A DNA stretch of 64,000 nt from Podospora bellae-mahoneyi. Taxonomy: Eukaryota > Ascomycota > Sordariomycetes > Sordariales > Podosporaceae. The DNA is taken from contig NC_085883.1 of NCBI RefSeq assembly GCF_035222275.1, positions 2,108,001 to 2,172,000 on the forward strand, in the 5' to 3' direction. Below, piece by piece: positions 55,574-64,000 of the stretch. Numbering within the stretch: the first letter of the stretch is position 1; each line of letters begins with the position of its first letter. A model generated the notes under the pieces. It was not told where the DNA came from and did not search any database. It was given only the letters and a program-made list of their open reading frames with translations. Position numbers and translations under genes: made by a program.

Positions 55574-56386
55574 ATGCCCCCCTCCCCAACCACAATCACG
55601 ACGACCCCCCAACCCTTCCACTTCAAACTCGACATCTACACCGACACAGTCTGCCCCTTCTCCCACCTCGGCTTCCTCTCCCTTACCACCGCCGTCTCCT
55701 CCTTCTCCCCCCCGACCCCGGTGACCTTCTCCCTAACCTACCACCCCTACATCCTCTACCCCAACTCCCGCCCCTCCTCCCGCAAACTCGGCGCCGCACT
55801 CACATACATTTACTCCTCCCACACCCGCACAACCTCCATCCTCACCCACCTCGACAATCTGGCCAGCACCTACAACATCAAGTTCAACTGGGAGGGGAGG
55901 ACCGGCAACAGCAGGGACTCGCACCGGCTGATCCTATTGGCACAATCCCGCTTTCAAGCATCCCCCTCCCAGCAAAACCTCCAACGCTTCATGTCGCGCC
56001 TCTACCAAGCCAGCTTCCAACGCGGCCGCGACATCTCCTCCAGACAAACCCTCGCCGAACTAGGGGTGGAGGCAGGACTGTTCGGGACGGTAGACAAAGG
56101 GTTGGAATGGTTGGACTCGGGGGCTCTAGGGGAGGAGGTCGACAAAGAATGCGAAAAAGCCAAGCGAGAAATAGGCGTCAGGGCGGTACCAAGCTATGTC
56201 GTCAACAAAAAGTACGTAGTGGGGGGGATGCAAGACCCGGTCGTGTGGCTGTCTTTGTTTGACAAGATCATGCGACAGCCCACATTACAGCTGCAGGGTG
56301 GTGGTGAACAAAAGGGGGAGCAGCTTGGGAGGAGGGAGGAGCACGGGGGAAATTGTAGGGTTGTTGCTGTCGAAAATGACACATAG
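55574..56386 (+). CDS. DsbA/FrnE-like thioredoxin-fold oxidoreductase
   Basis: Single exon, 270 aa, ATG in ACCACCATGC context. The thioredoxin-fold start is FKLDIYTDTVCPFSHLG, with CPFS replacing the CxxC of disulfide oxidases, so only the first Cys remains. The helical insertion domain (residues about 75-190) has DSHRLILLAQ, and the fold ends with VRAVPSYVVNKKYVVGGMQDP. This is the pattern of the FrnE / 2-hydroxychromene-2-carboxylate isomerase branch, whose members act as glutathione-dependent isomerases or polyketide-tailoring enzymes. The substrate is unknown. No targeting peptide is apparent. The last 35 residues are low complexity. Confidence 0.82.
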   Translation: MPPSPTTITTTPQPFHFKLDIYTDTVCPFSHLGFLSLTTAVSSFSPPTPVTFSLTYHPYILYPNSRPSSRKLGAALTYIYSSHTRTTSILTHLDNLASTYNIKFNWEGRTGNSRDSHRLILLAQSRFQASPSQQNLQRFMSRLYQASFQRGRDISSRQTLAELGVEAGLFGTVDKGLEWLDSGALGEEVDKECEKAKREIGVRAVPSYVVNKKYVVGGMQDPVVWLSLFDKIMRQPTLQLQGGGEQKGEQLGRREEHGGNCRVVAVENDT

Positions 56387-57183
56387 GGGGGGAGCAAACA
56401 AGTGGGGAGGTGGCAATTGGGAGAAAGAAAAAAAAGAGAGAGAGAGAGAGAGCGAGAGAGAGACTGTTACAGTGTTGGTTATGATGGTCTGGCATCAACC
56501 GAACAGCACAGATAATGGGGTCGAGGTAGACCCCGACATGCTGTGGCTAATGCTCAAAGAGGATGGACTTACATACGCAGCCTCTTGGACAAGAGTCAGG
56601 GGCTGTTGAAAAAGGGATGAGGGGTTTATTCAACTCTCCCAAACACTCACGCATTCATTTCCATCACAGCAAGTATACCAGACTTTCCCAATACATCATC
56701 TTCAAACTATCGACCTGATCATACATCATTAAACCTCAAAACCAACGCACGATGCGAGACAAATCAGCAACATCAAAACCCCCAAACAAATCAACAATAA
56801 ATAGATGAGATTCTCCCAGTCAAGAACCCCAGATAGTGAAAAACTAACTAAGCGCCATTCCCTATTCCACCCATATCTGGCCAAAGAAATGAAACATCAA
56901 ATAAACGACGTGCCCCTTTTTTTCACATTCAGATGGCCCCGCCTGGTGTGGTATATCTTGTAAAAACTCCTTGCCTTAAAACCCTCAAAGATATTCCCTT
57001 TCCTTCCCCTATAAACTTTCCTCCCAATTTTCCGTCTTTCCTCCTCTTGATTAGGTGCATTCCCTAAACCTGTGGTTCCGAACCGCCCCGGCCCTCTGGG
57101 CCAACACCTGCCTGCTTTTTATCTGCCGGGTGGTGATTGGTGTTGTACAGCTGTGGTATACATCGACGTCTAACAATGCCGAA
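56387..57183. other. Convergent intergenic region
   Basis: 797 bases between two convergent genes. A GA dinucleotide run spans about 56435-56463; otherwise presumed 3' UTR sequence. Confidence 0.55.
56435..56463. repeat. (GA)n microsatellite
   Basis: GA run with one interruption, about 50 bases past the DsbA-like stop codon. Confidence 0.9.
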
Positions 57184-59008
57184 TCAAATCTTGGTGCTGC
57201 CCGTCGCCTCCTTCACAGCCGCCTCGAGATCGGCCTGCCCGGCCCTGTCCTTGCAAGGTAGATACTTGTTCATGACCTGCTCAAAATCCTCCTTAGCCAC
57301 GACAGCGCCGCCGCCAGAGCACTTGGCCTTCTTCTGAAGGTCCGAGCACAAGCCATCCAGATCAAAGTCGCCGTTTTGCACCTTGGGACACGTTTGCAGT
57401 TTCTCCCTGTTTTGCCTGTCAGTTACCCCCGTCACCGAAGCAGGAGTTGCATGTAACTCACCATATACTGGTGCAGGTCAGTAGCTGCCCATTGGGCGTA
57501 ACTTGATCGGCTTCTTTGGCGGCATCGATTTGGGCGAGGAGGTCGGGCTTTGGCGCTGGTACTTCGGTGGTTAGTGGCAGGTTGTATGGGGTGATGAAGT
57601 CAGCATCAAGGGCGTCGTTGAAGAAACTGTCATCGAAGCCATTAGAAAGGATGTTCTCCTGTGGCTCGCGATAGTCCCCAAACAACTGAGGCTCAAACTG
57701 AAAGTCTGTCTGGGGCAGCCAGTTGAAGTCATTTGCATCACCGAAATGACTAAAGTCTGCAAGCTTGTCAGCATTATCGAACCGAAAACCGCGATATTGC
57801 ACTGCAATTCTCACCCTGTGATGAGCCGTTCACGTTGAAACCAGACTGCTCCTCCCCGATGGTGGCCAGCGTGTCCACGGGTTTGAAGCCCATGGGCGAC
57901 TGCGTAAACGGTTCGGGTGATGTCCCGCACGACGAGTTCGGCCCACCCATGTTGGAATTTGATGAGGCTGACGGCGAGCTTGTCGTTGTCGGGCCGTTCA
58001 AGTTGAACTGCGAGTCCAGATTGTGCGAGTTCAGGCCGAGGGGGCTGTATGTGCTCGAGTGATCAGGGCTGAAGCCGCTATTCGACTTGTCCAACGGGCT
58101 CCGTGTATCTGAATTGTTCCGCTTCGGCGGTATTGATGCTGCGGTCGATGTGGAAGACTTCTTGGTGTCATTGGTAACGTTGGGCCCAGGCAGGGTGCCG
58201 AACTTGGGAAACTCGAATTGAAAGTTGACATCGTTCATGTTTTGAAGGAAAGGAGCGCCGAATAGCTTCGTGGGTCCTTGGTAATTTGGGCGACCGTTTG
58301 AGAGAGCTGACAGACGCTTTTTATATTCGTTCAACTCAACCGTCATCTTGTCGACCTGCGCGCGGAGAGCCTGCTTCTCCTTGTTGTGGGTTTCAGAGGC
58401 CTTCTCCAACTCCTCGACCTTGGTTTCCAACTCTTTCAGATGCTTTTCCTTGCGCTCTCTGAAAGCCCGTTGGGCAGCGCGGTTCTGGGCCTTGCGCTTC
58501 TGTTGCGAAACAGTTAGAATCCAACGTGGTTCGCTCAAGGGTTGTATTTACTTACTGAGCTTGGTTCTGTCGTCAGTGGCTTTCTTCCCGGCTTCTTGGC
58601 AACCCTATCCTCACTCTCTCGCCTCTTGGCTCCACGGGCTTCATCCTCTTCATCGTCTGGATGGCTGCGCTTGTCGGGAGACTCTGTATCGTCGGGAGAT
58701 TCGGACTTGCCGCCATCTGAAGTACCGGGCAAGTCGGGAATCATCTTGGGCTGATTGCCGTCGTTGAAGGAGAAGTCGAGAGTTGAATCGGCCCCGGCAA
58801 AATCGTAGTCGTAATCGAAGTCGGGGCTGCCTTGGAAGCTACCGAAGTTTTCCTGAAGCGGAGACCCATTGAACTGGAGAGGAGACACGGTCATGGTCGA
58901 ATTAACCGGAGTGTTTCCTTTGCGGTTGGAATTGAGGGCGGCATACAACAAATTCTGCTGTTGCGGCGTGAGGATGAGGTCCTGAACGGGATTGCGTGTC
59001 GACGTCAT
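57184..59008 (-). CDS. AP-1-like bZIP transcription factor (Yap1/Pap1 type, oxidative stress regulator)
   Basis: Four exons on the minus strand, 59008-58556, 58499-57815, 57756-57462 and 57415-57184, give 554 aa. The basic region KRKAQNRAAQRAFRERKEKHL (from 152) has the N-x2-AQ-x2-FR pattern of fungal AP-1 proteins, followed by a leucine zipper. The n-CRD contains SSCGTSPEPF with Cys342. The c-CRD, rebuilt from exons 3 and 4, has Cys474 (LLTCTSIW), Cys487, Cys501 (LDGLCSDL), Cys510 and Cys532, overlapping the nuclear export signal region. In this family H2O2 drives disulfides between the two CRDs, masking export so that the factor accumulates in the nucleus and induces antioxidant genes. The 46-nt last intron is near the lower size limit. 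Divergent from the BSD-domain gene. Confidence 0.94.
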
Positions 59009-60698
59009 TGTGTCTGCTTGACTCGCGTGACGTTTTGGACAACTAATTGAAGAAAATTAAGGCTTGGGCCTTTCCCTCGAGAAGTTCAGATTAGACAGGC
59101 CCCAATGCCAAATGCGATTGCTGTCGGAGACGTAGGTGGCGGGAGCAGTGATGATTGGGCTGCTTATCTCCGCCCACCCAACGGCGGACAGCGGGGTATC
59201 TGACGTTGAAGACAAAGACGAGCGCAGGGACAGCGCAGAGTGTTTCTCCACTAGTCTAAAGGCTGGTTCAGATTGATGAATCACTGAACCCTTGGTGACA
59301 GACGGCGTAAAAGATGGAGATGGGGTGTCTGGGACAGGTCGGGGCCACGACGAAGAGAGACCATAGAGTTCGCCTCCCAAGACTGGGGGAAGAGGTTTAG
59401 GCGCAGGCCACTCGAGTGCGACGCAGGGCTCGCAGCAGCAGGGCAGTGGAAAACGGGTCGGGAATTCGGAGTCGGCGGAACTCGAATGCTTGCCTCGCCG
59501 TGTTCTTCTGGATGCCTGGACTGGAATTGGATGGACAGCTGGCAGCAGTATCTCGGTATGTATGGTATGGTATGTACGAGTACGTAAGGACTTTCTACGG
59601 ATGGGAGAAACGAGAAAAAGGACGAAGAGTCAGACCGATGGGCGAAACTGGGAGCAAGACTACAGGTCGAGGGGGCCCTTGGTCTGGTGAGCTCCATCAA
59701 TTTGTCAGCCGTCAATGGAAGATGTTGGACGGAAGCTGGTCCGAGCGAGCGCGAACCGACAGGGGTCCTTCGGCGTGTGGTCTTCTTCAACAGCGGCCCA
59801 GGTCGGCCATGATTGCCCCACCTTGTTGACCCCGATCGGGTTGTGGGTGGTCAGCCCAGCCCCTCTATCTTGGGGACCCTACTGCGGTAGACCCGTGTAG
59901 ACAACGGACAATAGACAAGAGATCAGCAAGCACACGCCATTTTTGCATTTTGGGTGATGGGATTCTATATGCCATAGATTTACCTCTGGCCGTTTAATAT
60001 CCGGTTCTGTTGGTAGCGACGAGCATGTTACAAGGTGCTGAGTCAACCCAACAGCGCTGTCTCATAGGACCGAGGGGTATGTGGGCATAGAGGACTGCCT
60101 GCGCCTTTCAAGCGACACGGGTGACTATTCAATAAAAGGGGAAGTGGAACTGATTGTTTCTGAATCATTATCTCCAGGCAGCTGTTCTCACCGCATGCCC
60201 TGGTTCCTACAGTAGAAACCCTCGGAGATAATATTCATGACCGAGGCATAAGTCCTTGTGCAATATGTCGATATGCCGTGAGCTACCATGAAGCATCTCA
60301 TCTGGGGTATGTTTCCGATATCAAGTGTCAGTTGTACATCCATCGACCTAATAGTCCCACTTCACTGCAGGAATGTATACATCTCCGCTCTCTAGTGTAA
60401 AGCTCTGGATGGCCTGGACGCATGCGTGGCGATGACAGTGCAGTGGAGGGCCCGTGCAGCTTGTCCCCCGTTTTAGGCGCAAGCAGCGGAGCCCCGCGCG
60501 CAGTTTGTGCCTGCTCCGTCCGCTCACGGCAGTGGGATTGGCGACATCATGCCATCAGCCTTGTGTAACGCCAGGTGACGACAGAGCAATCACTTGCCGG
60601 CCAGCCGTATCCAAGACAAACCACCTCTAGCAAAAGTGACCACTTGGTAGCATATCAGATCCAGTAATCTCAACGATAACCCCCACGTACAGTCCCTC
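59009..60698. promoter_or_regulatory. Divergent promoter region Yap1-like / BSD-domain gene
   Basis: 1.69 kb between start codons. A TATGG-rich short repeat lies near 59557-59575. Open frames at 59281-59829 on both strands have no domain. Otherwise nothing recognised. Confidence 0.5.
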
Positions 60699-62121
60699 AT
60701 GGACATCGCCTACGACCACATCCTCGAGTCCAACTTCGAGGACAAGAGCGAGTCCCAGAACAGACAGAACCAGCCCGCCGCTCCACAGGCGAGCTTGAAC
60801 GAGGATCTCCAGGATGCTTACCGCGCCTTTTCCAACAGTCCTTGGGGCGCTAGGATTGGAGGTTTCTTTGGTAGCGTGGTGAAGCAGGTGTGTGTTTCTC
60901 TCTCTCGGGTGGTCAACCTCGGCACAGCTCGACTGACGGTGTTTGTTCCCAGGGTGAGACTATCTATCATGAAGCCCAGCAAGAGCTCTCCGCCGTAAGC
61001 CAAGATGCGACCCGCGGCTTCACCGACCTGCGCCAGACTATCATCAACCGCACCCGATCGCTCTCCTTGAATACCTCACCACCAGCCGACGCCGGTTCCT
61101 CCTCTCAGGACACAGGCGACCAGACCACCCCCACCCGCGCCAAAGCCCTCTCATCAGAAGAAGCCCTCGCCGAATCCGAATCCGTACTCACCCGTCTCAA
61201 AGAAGAAGCCGCCAAACGCCTAAAGGATCTCCAGAAAGCCGAAGACGCCGCCGACGAAGCTCTCCTCAGGTTCGGTTCCAACCTCCGCGACTTCTTCCGC
61301 GACGCCATCCAAATCGCACCACCCACCAACGATCAGGGAGACAACCAGGGCAACACCGTTTTGTTCGAAAGCAAGGATGCCGCTGGGAAGAGGGTGATCC
61401 ACACCTCGCGGTTCGATGCGCAGCTTCACGTCATCCACACCACCACGGACAACTTCATCAAGGATGGCACTGGCGCCGAGTATGAGACCTGGGCCAAGGA
61501 GTTTGATGTCGATAAGAAGACGGAGGACATCGCTGCTGATCTCGCCAAGTACCCCAAGTTGAGAACGACAATGGAGAAGCTGGTTCCCGACACGGTTCCC
61601 TATGCGGATTTCTGGAAGAGGTACTACTTCCTCAGACACGGTATTGAGACTGCTGAGGCCAGGCGTAGGGACTTGCTCAAGGGTAAGATTATGAGCCCAC
61701 CTGTCCACTTGGAAACTTGTACCTATGCTAACATGAACCAGCTGCCTCGGCTGAAGAGGAAGTTGGCTGGGACGAGGACTCTTCCGAAGAAGAAGAGGAG
61801 GAGGAGGATTCCAGCGAGGAGGAGTCCAGTGATGAGGAGGAGTCGGCCCCCGCCAAACCCGCCATTGCCAAACCTGTGCCTACTGCTGAGGCCAAGCGCC
61901 CTGGTTCTTCAAACTCTGCCTCCACGATCAACCCTACTACCACTGCTGCCAAGCCGGCAGAGCCTCGCAAGTCTGACGACAGGAAATCGATGGCGGATAG
62001 TGACACCAGCTACGATGTTGTCGGCGCCGCGTCTGGTGTACCCAGTCAGGCGCCCAACAGTCCCAAGGACGCGAAGAAGCTCGATGACAGTGATGGCAGT
62101 GATGAGGAGGATTGGGAGTAG
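60699..62121 (+). CDS. BSD-domain protein (Dos2/BSDC1-like)
   Basis: Three exons, 60699-60887, 60953-61682 and 61742-62121, give 432 aa. The N-terminal part is helical ([40 protein letters not shown]) and runs into a Ser/Thr linker and a coiled coil (ESVLTRLKEEAAKRLKDL). The BSD domain follows in the C-terminal half of exon 2: YETWAKEFDVDKKTEDIAADL, then YPKLRTTMEKLVP, YADFWKRYYFLRHGIE with the conserved F-x-W/Y-Y pattern. The third exon encodes a very acidic Ser/Glu tail ending in DEEDWE. Its order resembles BSDC1 and yeast Dos2, proteins of poorly known cytoplasmic function. Confidence 0.88.
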
Positions 62122-62462
62122 GAAGCCAGATTGGGAGTCAGCATTTGAGAGATATCACAGCGGGAAACATGGGTGGACGGCGTTTGATTTGTTGAATAAC
62201 TTTTGGGTTTATCGCTTTGCTAGTTGGCGGAGTTTATAATGGGTATTTTCACTCTGCAACATCAAGGAGCCAGAATATTTTGTTGCTTGTCCGGAAATTC
62301 TGTTATAGTTTCTTCAACGTTTAAAAGCTCTCCTTTCCATAGCAACCCCCTTGGAGCAGACCTTCAACAGAGGTTCTTAACTGGGTATCTCGCTTTTTAT
62401 TTCACCCCTCCCTCTTTGCCCCCCCCCCCCTTTTTGTTTTTTTCCCTTCCACTCTATTACCA
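62122..62462. other. Short convergent intergenic region
   Basis: 341 bases between the BSD-domain gene stop and the TSR2 stop; C10 and T runs near 62419-62440. Presumed 3' UTRs. Confidence 0.55.
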
Positions 62463-63100
62463 TTACCTCTTCTTCCTCGTGACAGTCTGAAACCCATCCT
62501 CATCCACCTCGGGCTCCTGCTTTTCCCTTCTTGGAGCCTGCACCAACGCAGGCGCATCCTCCATATCTTCATCCTCCTCATCATCATCCGTATCCCACTC
62601 CCCTTCTTCCTCTTGGTCCTCCCCCTTTGCAAAAACCACTTTACTTCCCTTCTTTTCGGTATACCGCCTCCCCAGCTGCTCCACCTCGTCAAACTTGCCC
62701 TTTAGACAGTCCTTCCTGATCCTGATGATGCTCTCGGCTACCTCGAAGGCGGAGTCGTCGTCGACGTTGACTTCGAACTCGTCGAGCATGACATTGAGGA
62801 GGAATTCTTCAATGTATTCGGCGTCTGGTTCTTCTGAGGGGGCAGATGGGGAGGTGGAGGTGGAGGTGGAGGTAGTAAGGGGGGGGAAGAGCTCGGAGAC
62901 GGCGCCGGCGAACCAGTCGCGTTTGTCGGAGGAGTCGGGGCCGCCCCAGTTGTTTTGCACGGCGAGGGTAAGGGCTGGCCAGAGGTTGAGGAGGAGGGAG
63001 ATGCCGCGCTCGAAGGTGGTTTGGGTTTGCGCTGGGGGGGAGTTAGCATCTGGTACGCAAAGGAGGGGGGAGGGTAAGTACCTGGTGATGGGGCCTCCAT
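62463..63100 (-). CDS. TSR2: Pre-rRNA-processing protein TSR2
   Basis: Two exons, 63100-63082 and 63031-62463, give 195 aa. Exon 1 encodes only MEAPSPG; splicing gives AQTQTTFERGISLLLNLWPALTLAVQNNWGG, with the WGG motif that names the Tsr2 family. A Ser/Thr/Glu linker and the helix EEFLLNVMLDEFEVNVDDDSAFEVAESIIRI follow, and then an acidic C-terminus rich in Glu and Asp. Tsr2 escorts ribosomal protein eS26 to pre-40S particles and supports 20S pre-rRNA cleavage. The first-exon length of 19 nt makes the start easy to miss; the first ATG of the long frame (MQNNWGG) would be an artefact. Confidence 0.93.
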
Positions 63101-63759
63101 TTTGGGTAATTTTGATGTGAAGAAAGAATATGCGACTCTGGAAAGAAGCGGGAGAAGATGATACGACGGGAATTGGCGGCGGCGGTGGTGGTGATGGTGG
63201 TGGTGATAGTTGTATGCTGGTTCATGGAGGGGTTCACTCTAGGATTTTTTTTCTTTGGAGCGCCCAAGTTTACTTGCGCACTGCTGCGGGTTGCCCCGCC
63301 ATTTTTCTCAGTTTGCGACAGCACCTTGATGGATCTGTTCTGGGTTAGGGTTGGGTGTGACTGATCTTGTGCCACCGGACTTTTACTTGGATTTAGGTTT
63401 AGCCCATGGTTGAGACGGGTTTAAAGATCTTGATTGCGCCGGCCATGTAATATATTATCCCGAATTTCTGTTCACTGTCATTGTCCCGAAATCCTTCAAT
63501 TTGCTGCCATGACAGCTCGGCTGAGCGTCAAATATGCCAAGACGCAATGACGGCATCGGTTAACAGTGCGACGACAGGGGCTCGCATTTGTTCTGGCCGT
63601 TTCCAACGTCCATCAATCAAGAGCTCCGTGGTGCACCGTGGACTGCCGTGATTCCCCCGTCCCTCGTTGCGTATCTGTCCCGACGCCTATTTGAACGTCT
63701 CTTCCTCACCACAATAATCCGGGAGACCTGATATCATCTCACCACCTCACCACCACAAA
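63101..63759. promoter_or_regulatory. Divergent promoter TSR2 / FMP52-like
   Basis: 659 bases between start codons. A TATATTAT near 63450 and a GGT/GAT-rich stretch near 63178-63210 are the only notable compositions. Confidence 0.45.
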
Positions 63760-64000
63760 ATGTCCCAACAACCAACACTCCTAATCGGCTCAACAGGCCT
63801 AGTAGGCTCCCACATCCTCTCCACCCTCCTCTCCTCCTCCGTCCCCGTCACCACAATCTCCCGCCGCCCCCCCAAAACCCCCGGCCCAACCCTCACCCCC
63901 ATCATCGAATCCAACACCGACCTCTGGACCTCCTCCCTTTCCTCACTCGCCCCCCCGCCCAAAACAGTCATCTCCGCCCTCGGCACCACCCGCACCGCCG
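63760..64000 (+). CDS. FMP52-like mitochondrial NAD(P)-binding protein (5' part, cut by window edge)
   Basis: 80 codons are visible before the window ends. The N-terminus LLIGSTGLVGSHILSTLL is a GxxGxxG Rossmann start of the atypical short-chain dehydrogenase type, followed by VPVTTISRRPPKTPGP and VISALGTTR, the order found in fungal Fmp52 and animal HTATIP2/TIP30. Fmp52 is reported from yeast mitochondrial outer membrane preparations; its reaction is unknown. The ATG is in an ACAAAATGTC context. Confidence 0.78.
   Translation, partial: MSQQPTLLIGSTGLVGSHILSTLLSSSVPVTTISRRPPKTPGPTLTPIIESNTDLWTSSLSSLAPPPKTVISALGTTRTA

Noticed and set aside
1-64000. tRNA, 5S rRNA or CRISPR-like arrays
   Set aside because: None was recognised by eye; a covariance-model scan was not possible here, so a single tRNA could have been missed.

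Overview
This window looks like nuclear DNA of a filamentous ascomycete, most likely a sordariomycete of the order Sordariales and perhaps close to Podospora. The evidence is short (about 46-140 nt) GT-AG introns with CTRAC-like branch points, pyrimidine-rich leaders, C-ending codons, homopolymer-rich intergenic DNA, and gene families seen together only in such fungi: a GRISEA-like copper-fist regulator, a Yap1/Pap1-type bZIP with both cysteine-rich domains, and a HeLo-domain cell-death protein. Coordinates below are genomic spans. Exon borders were assigned by eye from splice signals and reading-frame continuity, and no transcript data were available.

Layout, left to right. 1-5.3 kb: the first codons of a possible leftward gene, TATA-binding protein (+), and an FAD-dependent amine/amino-acid oxidase-like enzyme (-). 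5.8-14.5 kb: a U2SURP/SR140-like splicing factor (+), the copper-fist regulator (+) after a 2.3-kb leader region, and an SCI1/HEL117-like RS protein (+). 14.8-20.1 kb: ESCRT-II VPS25 (-), kinetochore NDC80 (-) and, divergently, peroxin PEX14 (+). 21.3-27.3 kb: an HSL-type alpha/beta hydrolase (+), a DHCR24-like FAD oxidoreductase (+) and a vacuolar Ca2+/H+ exchanger (-). 27.4-41.5 kb is the gene-poor, accessory-looking part. It contains a patatin-like phospholipase with a C-terminal zinc-finger-like motif (-), facing away from a HeLo-plus-pseudokinase protein (+), and is otherwise mostly non-coding with microsatellites. 41.5-64 kb returns to dense housekeeping and regulatory genes: a Q-rich C2H2 regulator (+), membrane-anchored exo-1,3-beta-glucanase (-), BCKDH E1 beta (+), F-actin capping protein alpha (+), cytochrome b5 (+), TFIIE beta (+), a DsbA/FrnE-like oxidoreductase (+), the Yap1-like bZIP (-), a BSD-domain protein (+), TSR2 (-) and the 5' end of an FMP52-like gene (+).

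Most genes are unrelated housekeeping units with no operon-like logic. The exception is the head-to-head patatin / HeLo-pseudokinase pair at 30.8-35.5 kb. It resembles known fungal programmed-cell-death arrangements, where a HeLo-family membrane-targeting protein sits beside a lipase-type effector, and its pseudokinase half recalls animal MLKL. I regard it as the best candidate for an undescribed system. The second notable point is an in-frame TAG in the C2H2 regulator that is followed by 61 coding-like codons.
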